Shown: positions 1 to 7,187 of the stretch, piece by piece
How the letters are laid out: every line of letters starts with the position of its first letter
Position numbering within the stretch: the stretch's first letter is position 1
Origin: Caldisericota bacterium
GTDB lineage: Bacteria > Caldisericota > Caldisericia > Cryosericales > Cryosericaceae
Assembly: GCA_026390215.1 (NCBI GenBank)
Contig: JAPLGJ010000135.1
Coordinates: 1 to 10,212, forward strand
Direction: 5' to 3'
Length of the DNA stretch: 10,212 bases
The notes under the pieces: model-generated
Told to the model about the DNA's origin: nothing
Database searches by the model: none
Seen by the model: the letters and a program-made list of their open reading frames with translations, nothing else
Translations under genes and position numbers: made by a program

Positions 1-29
1 ATCAGCCGGGCGATGCGTGTCGTGTCCAT
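1..29 (-). CDS. Start of a fourth gene in the DUF58 operon (partial, product unknown)
   Basis: Only the first nine codons are inside the window (ATG at 29, reading MDTTRIARL), so no function can be read. The start is credible because GAGGAG lies at 41-36 on the minus strand, six bases before the ATG, and overlaps the TGA stop of the preceding DUF58 gene. That arrangement is typical of translationally coupled operon genes. From the usual company of DUF58 and DUF4129 genes, a transglutaminase-like protein or another envelope protein would be a reasonable guess. This is inference only. Confidence 0.6.
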
Positions 30-35
30 GATGGT

Positions 36-41
36 CTCCTC
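36..41 (-). promoter_or_regulatory. Shine-Dalgarno GAGGAG overlapping the upstream stop codon
   Basis: Read on the minus strand, the TGA stop of the DUF58 gene (42-40) runs directly into GAGGAG, followed by six bases and ATG at 29. It is the main evidence that another gene continues leftwards out of the window. Confidence 0.6.
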
Positions 42-1347
42 AGCCAGTGGCGAGTGTGGTGATCGGGTCGTTCAGTCCGACAATCGTCAGTTCGATGCCG
101 TTCGCCCTGAGCACGCGCTGCAGAGACCTCAGGCGGAGCAGTCTCGAGGTATCTTTCAGGAAGTATGGTGCCTGATGCTCGCCCGGGAGGAGGAATGTTC
201 CTTCCGGGAACAGGATGATCGTGATGCGCGCGAAGTGTTCGCGCTGCTTGAGCAAGTGGACGATCTCCGTCTCGTCCATTTCGTGGGCGAGGAGAACCAG
301 TTGTGACTGCGCAGGGATCACACGTGCGTTCCGGTTGAGCCAGTCAAGCACGATGCCGGTGTTTTCCGTCTGCACGGCCTGTGCCCTGGCTATCGTCGTG
401 AGGCAGGAGAGAAGATGCATGCGGTCACGGCCGGGCCCTGTCCAATCTGTGTGTGGACCGATTGCCACAAGGCCGAAGGACAGCTTGCGGTCATGAACAT
501 ACTGCAGGACGCTTGCTGCGGCGGTTGACAGCGTTTCGTCCAGCGCCTCCAGCGTGAAGCCAGTATCTCGCTGCACGGTATAGTTCACAAGGAGGATGAC
601 CGTCTGAGACGCCGAAGGTGTGAAGTCCTTGACGACGAGTGTTCCCGTGTGAGCGCTCATCTTCCAGTGGATGCGATTCATCGGCTCGCCGTCATAAGGG
701 TGAGTCCCCTTGAGCTGACTGGTATCGACATTGGGAGCATAGCGGACACGCTGCCCGTCGAGAGGTGAGGTGAGCGCGATGTGCATCGTCGCGAGGGAAA
801 TCGGACGCGGGACGACCGTCAGGGTCAGCCGCGGGGGAACCGTAAGCTGTGTACGGAAGATGCGCAGTGGGTCCTGCAGCGAGACGCGGGCGGAGCCCAC
901 AGCGTACTGCCCCTTGCGGGTGGCGTCGAAGAACACGGTCATGCCATCTTCTCCCTGCCTGCTGTGGCGCTGGATCACGTAGGGCGGCAGCAGCGGTTCG
1001 ACAGAAAGCAGCAGCGGACCTGTAGCCCTGTATCCAGAGGCTGTGCACGTCAGCATGTTGGGCTGGTGTACCATCGCGACGCTGTGGCGAAGGACGCTCG
1101 TGACCGTGAGCCGCTGGTGCTGGGCAGTGAGCATGCCGCACAGAATGACCGTATAGGACAGAGCGGCGAGCCCGACGACGAGGAATGAGGCGCTGCGGAG
1201 GAGAAGGGCGACGACAAGCATGACCAGCGAAACAAGCAGACCAGCTCCCGCGGTCCCGAGGAACACATGAAGACCACTGGAGTGTGCCGCAGAACTGCGA
1301 TCCACCCCTGGCGGTGTTGCTGTCTGACGGATTCCCGCTGTTTCCAT
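40..1347 (-). CDS. DUF58 domain protein, second copy, membrane-anchored
   Basis: A 435-residue protein. Residues about 27-50 and 52-74 form two hydrophobic segments that should anchor it in the membrane, with the rest probably cytoplasmic. The DUF58 signature is at about 214-242: a G-x-x-P-Y-x-x-x-P-M-N-R-I-H-W-K-M-S-A-H core followed by LVVKDF. This matches the family pattern of Tyr, Arg-x-Ile-x-Trp-Lys-x-Ser-Ala and a basic/acidic-Phe end. The vWA-like part after it opens with ILLVNYT, where many relatives have an Asp of a metal site, so metal binding is doubtful. It is clearly paralogous to the DUF58 gene at 2922-4163; both carry LTSPLDGQRV and MNRIHWKMSAH. The ATG at 1347 has GAGG four bases upstream. 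The gene lies 54 nt after the DUF4129 gene, in the same operon. DUF58 proteins have no established biochemical activity; an envelope-related role is inferred from family context. Confidence 0.85.
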   Translation of the reverse strand: METAGIRQTATPPGVDRSSAAHSSGLHVFLGTAGAGLLVSLVMLVVALLLRSASFLVVGLAALSYTVILCGMLTAQHQRLTVTSVLRHSVAMVHQPNMLTCTASGYRATGPLLLSVEPLLPPYVIQRHSRQGEDGMTVFFDATRKGQYAVGSARVSLQDPLRIFRTQLTVPPRLTLTVVPRPISLATMHIALTSPLDGQRVRYAPNVDTSQLKGTHPYDGEPMNRIHWKMSAHTGTLVVKDFTPSASQTVILLVNYTVQRDTGFTLEALDETLSTAAASVLQYVHDRKLSFGLVAIGPHTDWTGPGRDRMHLLSCLTTIARAQAVQTENTGIVLDWLNRNARVIPAQSQLVLLAHEMDETEIVHLLKQREHFARITIILFPEGTFLLPGEHQAPYFLKDTSRLLRLRSLQRVLRANGIELTIVGLNDPITTLATG

Positions 1348-1401
1348 CTCGCCTCACTCATTACATCGGTCAGGACTCCGGCACGTTACAGACTGGTCGG
1401 G

Positions 1402-2919
1402 CTACTGGGAGATGGGCACTGCTCCCTCGCTTCTGATGCGTGGGTGCTGGGCCTCGACCTTCAGCATCTCCAGCAGCTCCTCATAGGTGCTCTTGGCCAG
1501 CCTCACCTGATCGGGAGTCACGTCGACCTTCGAGTAGCGGGCGACGTAGAACAGTCGTCCGAGAACGCTGACCTTCTCGGCCAGGTCAGGATACCACCGG
1601 GCAACGCGAGTCGTCAGCTCTGTCGGCGTTTCTCCCCGTACCATCGCGAGGTCGAGTGGATACAGAGCGTTGGCAGCCATGTAGAAGATCGCGATGACCG
1701 TTCCACGCGGGTCGCGCAGCAGCTCTTCGTCGTCCAGGCTGCGAATCCTCTTGATGGTTCGTTCGATGACGATGCGGTCACGCCTGCGCCCAATGCCCTC
1801 GAGGCGGTCCCACTTGGTTGCGAGTGCCTCCCGGACACAGACGACGCCACAGGTGAACACTGTCAGGATCGACAGAGTGCGCAGGACGAGCCGCAGTGTC
1901 AGGATGGCGGGTGAAGGCAAGAGACTGACCTTCAGCCTGAGCGCCAGGAACATCTGCCATGTACGTGGCACCAGAAGCTTGCCGTCGATGATCCAGGGTG
2001 AAGAAGGACCGAACATCAGGGTGTTCAGGGCCTTGCTGCGCATGCTGATGAGACCCACGAAGATGCAGCCCATGCCGAGCAGCAGGAGGAGAGCAGGCAC
2101 AAGCTTCCGCAGGGACTTGCCCGGTCCCTGTTGGAGGACGCCTCCAAGGAATATCCAGGCAAGCAGGACCACCAGTGGAGCCGCCAGCAGGGAGAGGGCG
2201 AGGACATGGAGTTCTTCGGCAAGCGCAGTCCGCATCAGCCAGGAGCCGAGGAGATTCGACGCGGCGGCCGGCCAGGGCTTCCACCAGTTCGTGGTATGGC
2301 GTCTTGTGATGAAGTCGACGTCCGTAGGATGGCCAAACAGGAAGTCCTGCAGGTTCTGGGCAGTTGACGCGCTGAACGGACCTGTCTCGACCGGAAGGGA
2401 CGTTGCCAGGACGGTGACGGCAATCAGGATGACGGCGACCGGAACCAGCCGCTTCAGAAACCGCGGCCGGTCTTCGTCTGTTCCCGCAAGCAGTAGTGCC
2501 AGGAGGACGAGGAGCGACAGCACGGCGATCGAGACGGCGGCGCCCGCGACGTCGAGCGTGACCAGCAGCGCCAGCCACACGATATTGCCGACGTAGACCG
2601 GTTCCCCAGGAGTCTTCAGCCTGGTGAGAACAATCCCTGCGTAGAAGAGCATCGGCACGAGGAGAAAGAAGAACTCCCGATAGCGCGCTGCGTAGTCCAT
2701 GGTCAGGCGCTGGCCGTTTGTGGCCACGATGCCTACCACAGCGACGCCGATGATGGCTTCCCACGTGAGCTTGTGTCGCCCCAGCCATGGTCCTGCCACA
2801 AGAACCGCCAGAGCGGGCAGCACAATCCACAATGGGATAGTGGCGCGTGCTGTCCAGAAGACCAGGAGCGTCGCTACCATCATGAAGGAGAGGTGCAGCA
2901 GTGACTTCTCGCGATGCAC
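1402..2919 (-). CDS. Polytopic membrane protein with C-terminal DUF4129-like domain
   Basis: A 505-residue protein. About eight or nine hydrophobic segments are visible (roughly residues 11-22, 28-45, 53-66, 83-98, 112-146, 158-174, 236-258, 271-290 and 345-364). Hydrophilic loops lie at about 175-232 and 292-340. The cytoplasmic tail after 365 begins with a basic stretch (GIGRRRDR). At about 385-487 it resembles DUF4129: a helix around IFYMAANAL, a Thr-Pro-x-Glu step (TPTEL), then FYVARYSK and a closing helix with EELLEML. In most relatives DUF4129 follows a transglutaminase domain. Here I see no Cys-His-Asp transglutaminase core. The chosen start is GTG at 2919, two bases after the upstream DUF58 stop, with GGAG ten bases before it. 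An internal ATG pair at 2883/2880 lacks a ribosome site. Placement between two DUF58 genes suggests the three products work together. Confidence 0.75.
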   Translation of the reverse strand: MHREKSLLHLSFMMVATLLVFWTARATIPLWIVLPALAVLVAGPWLGRHKLTWEAIIGVAVVGIVATNGQRLTMDYAARYREFFFLLVPMLFYAGIVLTRLKTPGEPVYVGNIVWLALLVTLDVAGAAVSIAVLSLLVLLALLLAGTDEDRPRFLKRLVPVAVILIAVTVLATSLPVETGPFSASTAQNLQDFLFGHPTDVDFITRRHTTNWWKPWPAAASNLLGSWLMRTALAEELHVLALSLLAAPLVVLLAWIFLGGVLQQGPGKSLRKLVPALLLLLGMGCIFVGLISMRSKALNTLMFGPSSPWIIDGKLLVPRTWQMFLALRLKVSLLPSPAILTLRLVLRTLSILTVFTCGVVCVREALATKWDRLEGIGRRRDRIVIERTIKRIRSLDDEELLRDPRGTVIAIFYMAANALYPLDLAMVRGETPTELTTRVARWYPDLAEKVSVLGRLFYVARYSKVDVTPDQVRLAKSTYEELLEMLKVEAQHPRIRSEGAVPISQ

Positions 2920-2921
2920 GA

Positions 2922-4163
2922 TCAGGCTTCTCCGAGGGCGGCAAGCGTATCGTTGAGACCGATGATGGACAGGTCCACTCTGGCATCTCTCAGGATCTTC
3001 TGCGTCTTCTTGAGACGTGCAATCTGTTCGATGTCGGGCATGAAGTGTGGGACTGCCCGCTCACCGTACAGCAGGAAGCTTCCATACGGGAACAGGCAGA
3101 TCGAAATGCGTGAGAACTGCGCCTGCATGCGAAGCAGCGCTCCAATCTCCTCTTCCTTCAGCTCATGCTGGATGAGAAACAGCTGTGAGCGGGCGGGGAT
3201 GCGGAGTCGTTCCCGTTGGAGATAGTCGAGGAACACTGTACTGGAGGGTTCCCGGTCCATCCGGGCACACGCGCGCGCAAGGAGGCGATAACAGGCGAAC
3301 AGATGGGTCGCGTCCTTCGAGAAGCCATCGGAGGAGAGTGTCTCCTCACCCAGAACGGTAAGCCCGAAAGGCAGCCTGCGGTCATGGGCATACTGGAGGA
3401 CACTGGCGCCCACCATGGTCATGTAGTCTTCGAAGGTCTCCAGGGTGAAGCTGGGCTCGCGCCGAAGCGTCAGGTTAAGCAGTACGACGACGGTCTTCGA
3501 GGCCGATGGGGCAAATTCCTTCACCATGAGCTCACCTCTGTGAGCACTCATCTTCCAGTGAATACGGTTCATGGGGTCACTTTCGTAGGGCCGCACTCCC
3601 GCAAGCTGCGAGACATCATAGTTGGGTGCGAACTTGACGCGCTGACCGTCGAGGGGAGAGGTCAGGGAGATGCGCAGTTTCTCGAGGGGAAGGACCGTGG
3701 GGAACACGGTGAGCTTCTCATCAGCCACCAGGCGACTGCTGAGGCGGAACAGGCGAAGAGGGTCGGTCACGGTGAGGATACCCTCTCCCAGACCGTACAC
3801 GCCTCGACGGTTGACGTGAAACTGCAGGACGTACGTCCGGTCGTGCCAGGACGAACTCTCGCGGATGATGTACTCGGGGACCAGAGGCTGGAGCTGGATT
3901 GAGAGAGGGGAACGTGACGGGATGCCTTCAAGCGAGATCGTCAGCGTATTCCGTGACTTCATCTGCACGACTGCCTGTCGCAGATGTTTGACGACCCGGA
4001 TTCGATCGCTTGTCCCCAGTACCAGTGGGACCATGACCACCGTGTACGTTGTGATGAGGGTCGCAACATAGAAGAGGGGTCGGGTCCCGAGGACAAGCCA
4101 TGACAGCGCCGCGAGCAGGGATATCAGGATTGCGCGCCCTGCGACGCGGAGGACTCGCCTCAT
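2922..4163 (-). CDS. DUF58 domain protein, first copy, membrane-anchored
   Basis: A 413-residue protein and the first gene of the minus-strand operon. Two hydrophobic stretches near the N-terminus (about 11-25 and 30-50) should form a membrane hairpin. The middle of the protein is beta-rich. The DUF58 core is at about 190-217: Arg-Pro-Tyr, then MNRIHWKMSAH and ELMVKEF. The segment that starts the vWA-like fold reads VVVLLNLT, again with Asn where an Asp metal ligand is common. It differs from the second copy throughout but is collinear with it and shares LTSPLDGQRV and MNRIHWKMSAH, so the two probably arose by duplication on either side of the DUF4129 gene. The ATG at 4163 has only a weak GAGAG ribosome site. 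The stop is two bases before the GTG of the next gene, suggesting coupled translation. Molecular function is unknown for the family. Confidence 0.85.
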   Translation of the reverse strand: MRRVLRVAGRAILISLLAALSWLVLGTRPLFYVATLITTYTVVMVPLVLGTSDRIRVVKHLRQAVVQMKSRNTLTISLEGIPSRSPLSIQLQPLVPEYIIRESSSWHDRTYVLQFHVNRRGVYGLGEGILTVTDPLRLFRLSSRLVADEKLTVFPTVLPLEKLRISLTSPLDGQRVKFAPNYDVSQLAGVRPYESDPMNRIHWKMSAHRGELMVKEFAPSASKTVVVLLNLTLRREPSFTLETFEDYMTMVGASVLQYAHDRRLPFGLTVLGEETLSSDGFSKDATHLFACYRLLARACARMDREPSSTVFLDYLQRERLRIPARSQLFLIQHELKEEEIGALLRMQAQFSRISICLFPYGSFLLYGERAVPHFMPDIEQIARLKKTQKILRDARVDLSIIGLNDTLAALGEA

Positions 4164-4263
4164 GCTGCTCTCACGATTCCACGCCCCGTTCTTGTGCGCT
4201 CTCCCGCGTGCCTCATGCCAGGATCACCTCTTTGCGGTCAGCCATGTGCTGCAGACTGTAGGT

Positions 4264-4291
4264 ATTGTAGAGCGACAGGGCTGATTTGCAA
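4264..4291 (-). promoter_or_regulatory. Candidate sigma-70-type promoter for the DUF58 operon
   Basis: On the minus strand TTGCAA (4291-4286) is followed by 16 bases and TACAAT (4269-4264), a 4/6 and 5/6 match to the consensus boxes. It would start transcription near 4257 and leave a leader of about 95 nt before the ATG at 4163. It was found by eye and is not validated. Confidence 0.4.
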
Positions 4292-4351
4292 TGCTGGAGC
4301 GGTACAAGAGGGTGCCGTACTGCCAAAGGGCGAGGTGCCGGCGCTGGCTGG

Positions 4352-4380
4352 TTGTTGTGGGCTGTCTTTTCTGGTAAACT
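4352..4380 (+). promoter_or_regulatory. Weak candidate promoter for the degV pair
   Basis: TTGTTG (4352-4357), a 17-nt spacer and TAAACT (4375-4380) fit a sigma-70 layout with matches of 3/6 and 4/6. Transcription would begin around 4387, about 25 nt before the ATG at 4412. The position is right but the boxes are weak. The whole 4164-4411 gap reads as a divergent control region, and I see no RNA gene or supported small ORF in it. Confidence 0.25.
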
Positions 4381-4396
4381 GTATTTGCGAATGCGC

Positions 4397-4404
4397 GGAG
4401 GTGA
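4397..4404 (+). promoter_or_regulatory. Strong Shine-Dalgarno that fixes the first degV start
   Basis: GGAGGTGA lies seven bases before the ATG at 4412. It selects this start over an in-frame ATG at 4286 that would add 42 residues with no similarity to DegV proteins. Confidence 0.75.
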
Positions 4405-4411
4405 ACAACAC

Positions 4412-5251
4412 ATGATACAAGTTGTCATGGACACGACGACAGGCATGACCAGACAGGAATTCGACCAGTCAGGAATAGCGATGGTCCCTCTCTACGTCCG
4501 GGACGGTGACAAGCTCTACCGTGAACAGGTGGACATCTTTCCCGACGAGTTCTACCAACGGGAAAGGGAAGGTCTCATCTATGAGACCGCCCAGACGAAT
4601 CCTGCAGACTTGATTTCCGTATTCAAGCCCATCGTGGAAGCAGGCGACGAAGCCATATGTGTGCTCATCTCGAGTGCTATCTCGGGTTCTGTGAACGCAG
4701 CGCATGTCGCCGTTCAGATGCTCGGGGCCGAAGACAGGATAACGATCGTCGATTCGCTGGAATCCGGCTACGGTGAAGCGTACCTTGGTCATACGGCAAA
4801 GAAGATGGCCGATGCCGGCGAGAATCGCGCGGAGATTGTTCGGGCTTTGGCCGACATTCGCAGCCGGACGCGCACGTATTTCATCATGGAATCACTCAAG
4901 TGGCTGTTCCATGGGGGACGCCTGACGGGAGCGCAGTACTTCGTCGGATCCGTGATCAAGCTGAACCCGATTGTCTGGTTCGACGAAGCGGGACGCATGA
5001 CGTCCTATGACAAGACACGAACCATCAAGGTTGCCAAGGACCACATGCGTCAGCTGGTCGCAGACTGTGGCAAGAACGGAGTCGAGGCTGCGACCCTGCA
5101 TTGGCCGGACAATCTCGATGAGGCTCAGGGGTTCCACGCGGAGATGGAGGAGATCCTCCAGGTTCCTGTGTCATATACGAAGCTGTCGTGCGTGCTGGGC
5201 GTGCACACGGGCCCTGACCTTCTTGGCCCCTGCATCGTCATGAGGGCGTAA
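4412..5251 (+). CDS. DegV family protein, first of a tandem pair
   Basis: A 279-residue protein, the usual DegV length, with no signal peptide or membrane segment. DegV/FakB proteins bind a fatty acid in a buried pocket. In Firmicutes they present it to the kinase FakA for phosphorylation and use in phospholipid synthesis. Visible family landmarks are VVMDTTTGM at the N-terminus (in place of the usual TDST), TAQTN at 59-63, SSAISGS at 87-93, IVDSLESGYGEA at 112-123, GGRLTG at 168-173, NPIVWF at 185-190 and HTGPD at 265-269. His265 fits the ligand-contacting histidine of FakB proteins. The usual Thr-Ser-Gln-Pro-Ser pocket motif is changed to Thr-Ala-Gln-Thr-Asn. No FakA-type kinase gene is present in the window. 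The gene is followed after 132 nt by a paralogue that aligns without gaps. The family is a confident call; the fatty-acid ligand is inferred. Confidence 0.88.
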   Translation: MIQVVMDTTTGMTRQEFDQSGIAMVPLYVRDGDKLYREQVDIFPDEFYQREREGLIYETAQTNPADLISVFKPIVEAGDEAICVLISSAISGSVNAAHVAVQMLGAEDRITIVDSLESGYGEAYLGHTAKKMADAGENRAEIVRALADIRSRTRTYFIMESLKWLFHGGRLTGAQYFVGSVIKLNPIVWFDEAGRMTSYDKTRTIKVAKDHMRQLVADCGKNGVEAATLHWPDNLDEAQGFHAEMEEILQVPVSYTKLSCVLGVHTGPDLLGPCIVMRA

Positions 5252-5383
5252 CCAGAGGATCTGGTCGAACCAGCCAGTGATGCCTATCTTGGGGCTGTCG
5301 TGCAGTACAATGGGGACATTCCCCACTTGTAACACCGGCATACGGTGACAGGCGGTCCAAACAGGGCCCCTGAAAGGAGTCGA
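5252..5383 (+). other. Spacer between the two degV genes, with small hairpins
   Basis: This 132-nt gap holds no gene. Directly after the first stop, CCAGA (5252-5256) can pair with TCTGG (5260-5264), or CTGGT (5261-5265) with ACCAG (5269-5273). The two pairings exclude each other, and both are short enough to be chance. Further on, TGGGGA (5311-5316) pairs perfectly with TCCCCA (5320-5325). There is no T-run, so none is a clear intrinsic terminator. The second degV may be co-transcribed with the first. Confidence 0.4.
5312..5334. repeat. Solitary GGGGACA...TGTAACA module related to the 7235-7453 array
   Basis: GGGGACA (5312-5318) is followed nine bases later by TGTAACA (5328-5334). In the intact units of the array at 7235-7453 the same two heptamers occur in the same order, 11 bases apart. 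The intervening bases differ, and here they form a small hairpin. Two shared heptamers in order suggest a common element family, but this is a visual match only. Confidence 0.35.
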
Positions 5384-6250
5384 ATGATCAGAGTCGTCAT
5401 GGACTCGACATGTGGCATGACTGTCGAGGACTTTGAGAAGGCAGGCATGGTCATGGCGCCTCTCTATGTCCGTGAAGGGGAGAGAGTGTATCGCGACGGT
5501 GTCGACATGAAGCCGGCCGAGTTCTACAAGAAGGAGCGTGAGGGCGTCATCTTCGAGAGCGCACAGACTAACCCTGCCGACCTGGTGGGCATCTTTGGGC
5601 CGATTCTCGAGGCCGGTGATGAAATCGTCTGCGTCATGATATCGGGGGCTATCTCGGGGTCCGTCAACGCGGCTCACGTTGCCGCGCAGACCCTGGCCGC
5701 CGAGGATCGGATTTCGATCGTCGACTCTCGCCAGAGCGGCTATTGCCAGCTGACGATGGGCCGGTTGGCCAAGAGCATGGCGGATGAGAACAGGAGTCGC
5801 GCCGAAATCGTCGAAGCGCTCACCGAACTGCGGGACCGCACGTGGGTCTACTTCATCATGGAGTCGCTCCACTGGCTGTACAAGGGTGGCCGCCTTACGG
5901 GTGCTCAGGCTCTGGTTGGGACGATTATCCAGCTCAAGCCGATCGTCTGGTTTGACGACGCCGGTCGCATGGTGACGCACGACAAGATCCGAACGCTCAA
6001 GGCGGGCAAGGAACGGCTCAAGGAGCTGGTTCTGGAAATGGCCTCCTATGGCGTGGTGTCTGCAGGGTTACACTGGGCCGACAACTGGGATGAGGCCAGG
6101 GAGTTCGGAGACTGGATGGAATCGGTGCTCCATGTACCGGTCGAGTACAACAGGGTCTCCTGTGTCGTCGGCTGTCACGTGGGCCCGACGGTTCTGGGAC
6201 CCGTCGTCGTCATGAAGGAGAAGCCGCCGGCGAAGAATCGCGCAGACTGA
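5384..6250 (+). CDS. DegV family protein, second of a tandem pair
   Basis: A 288-residue paralogue of the preceding gene. It aligns without gaps over 279 residues at about 59% identity by hand count, plus a short charged tail (KPPAKNRAD). It has the same landmarks: VVMDSTCGM, SAQTN at 59-63, SGAISGS at 87-93, IVDSRQSGY at 112-120, GGRLTG at 168-173, KPIVWF at 185-190 and HVGPT at 265-269, with the ligand-type His265 kept. It differs from the first copy at pocket-lining spots (Ser59 for Thr59, Gly88 for Ser88, Val266 for Thr266), so the two may prefer different acyl chains. The start is the ATG at 5384, with AAGGAG four bases upstream; an in-frame start at 5345 would add 13 residues with no ribosome site. 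Its last 41 bp overlap the 3' end of the convergent transporter gene. A lipid-binding role is inferred from the family. Confidence 0.88.
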   Translation: MIRVVMDSTCGMTVEDFEKAGMVMAPLYVREGERVYRDGVDMKPAEFYKKEREGVIFESAQTNPADLVGIFGPILEAGDEIVCVMISGAISGSVNAAHVAAQTLAAEDRISIVDSRQSGYCQLTMGRLAKSMADENRSRAEIVEALTELRDRTWVYFIMESLHWLYKGGRLTGAQALVGTIIQLKPIVWFDDAGRMVTHDKIRTLKAGKERLKELVLEMASYGVVSAGLHWADNWDEAREFGDWMESVLHVPVEYNRVSCVVGCHVGPTVLGPVVVMKEKPPAKNRAD

Positions 6251-7109
6251 GCAGGACGCCAAGAAGGACGACGGCTCCGCCGGCCAGCTGCATCACGGTC
6301 ACTGTTTCGCGCAGCACGACCCAGGAAGTCAGCACACCGAAGACCGGGACAAGGTTGAGGATGTTGACCGCCTGGGTCGACGCCATTCTGGCGACCCCGT
6401 AGTTGTACAGGGAGTACCCTCCGACCGAACAGAAGACCGCCAGATAGATGACGGCCCACATACCCTCGGCTGGGACGGGGAAGACCGGCCGCTCGAAGGC
6501 ACCAACCAGAGGAAGCAGGACGATACTGCCGAACAGCATCTGAAACATCGCAGTTCTGCTGGCCGAGCTGCTCCTGGACAGGTTCTTGACCAGGATGCTG
6601 TAGAATGCCCAGCAGATGCCTGAGAGGATGATGAGTCCGTCGCCAAGCAGGCGCTTCCCTTCCAAAGCCCCTATGAGAGAACGTGGGTTGACGATGAGGA
6701 CGACGCCGACGATAGACAGCGCAATGCCCCCGACAGCAATGCGAGAGAACCTCCTGTGGTAGACCAGACCCTCCACCACGAGCGACAGGACGGGAAAGAC
6801 GCCCATCATCAGCGAGATCTCGGAGGCCGTCGACAGAGCGAGACCCACATTCTCGAAGATGTGGTTCAAGGCATAGCCCAGGATTCCTCCCAGCATCATG
6901 GCGCCGAATTCCCGGCGGTCGAGACGAAGGTCTTCGTGACGAATAACCAGCCAGGCGAGCAGGATGGCACTCGCGAGCACGAAGCGTATCCATGCGAGCG
7001 AAAGCGGAGGAATAGAGCGAAGAGCCAGCTTTGAGACGGTGAAGGAGGTTCCCCAGACAAACGCTGCTGCGACGACGGACACTATGCTGCTGGTTCGACT
7101 TGTTGGCAT
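6210..7109 (-). CDS. EamA-domain transporter of the drug/metabolite (DMT) superfamily
   Basis: A 299-residue integral membrane protein. Ten hydrophobic helices in two EamA repeats span about residues 8-140 and 155-290. Repeat 1 opens with FVWGTSFTVSKLAL and includes FPVLSLVVEG. Repeat 2 has GICWAFYSILVKN, then LVPVFGVLTSW, an RETVT step and GGAVVLLGVLL. This layout is typical of inner-membrane exporters or permeases for small metabolites; the substrate cannot be read from sequence. I place the start at the ATG at 7109. A TTG at 7136 gives nine more residues but lies between the -35 and -10 boxes of the best promoter, so it would not be transcribed from there. The length fits the family. The gene is convergent with the second degV and overlaps it by 41 bp; nothing else links it to its neighbours. 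Confidence 0.87.
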   Translation of the reverse strand: MPTSRTSSIVSVVAAAFVWGTSFTVSKLALRSIPPLSLAWIRFVLASAILLAWLVIRHEDLRLDRREFGAMMLGGILGYALNHIFENVGLALSTASEISLMMGVFPVLSLVVEGLVYHRRFSRIAVGGIALSIVGVVLIVNPRSLIGALEGKRLLGDGLIILSGICWAFYSILVKNLSRSSSASRTAMFQMLFGSIVLLPLVGAFERPVFPVPAEGMWAVIYLAVFCSVGGYSLYNYGVARMASTQAVNILNLVPVFGVLTSWVVLRETVTVMQLAGGAVVLLGVLLSLRDSSPAASPS

Positions 7110-7117
7110 GATGGCAT

Positions 7118-7146
7118 ATGGTACCTTTCTGGGCAACTCCTGTCAA
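7118..7146 (-). promoter_or_regulatory. Promoter for the EamA transporter, nearly leaderless
   Basis: On the minus strand a perfect TTGACA (7146-7141) is followed by a 17-nt spacer and TACCAT (7123-7118), a 4/6 match to the -10 box. Transcription starting six to eight bases further on would begin at about 7112-7110, at most a few bases before the ATG at 7109. No ribosome site could then precede the start codon. An AAAGG at 7128-7124 lies 14 bases upstream of the ATG but just before the -10 box, outside such a transcript. Confidence 0.5.
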
Positions 7147-7187
7147 AACATGTGAGGCACCGGACTTCGTGGGCCAGGCGCCTGCAG

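Noticed and set aside
1694..2596. 300-residue plus-strand ORF
   Set aside because: It is antisense to the DUF4129 gene with biased Ser/Arg composition, no domain and no ribosome site.
1778..2986. 402-residue minus-strand ORF under the DUF4129 gene
   Set aside because: It is rich in Arg, Pro and Ala as expected for an off-frame reading of GC-rich DNA, and lacks the membrane helices of the true frame.
4213..4446. 77-residue minus-strand ORF in the divergent gap
   Set aside because: It runs into the first degV gene, has no ribosome site and no recognisable sequence. The shorter ATG inside it (ending KEVILA) also lacks a ribosome site.
5252..5273. Attenuator made of two exclusive 5-bp hairpins after the first degV stop
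   Set aside because: Stems this short are expected by chance, and neither is followed by a T-run. They are noted in the spacer entry only.
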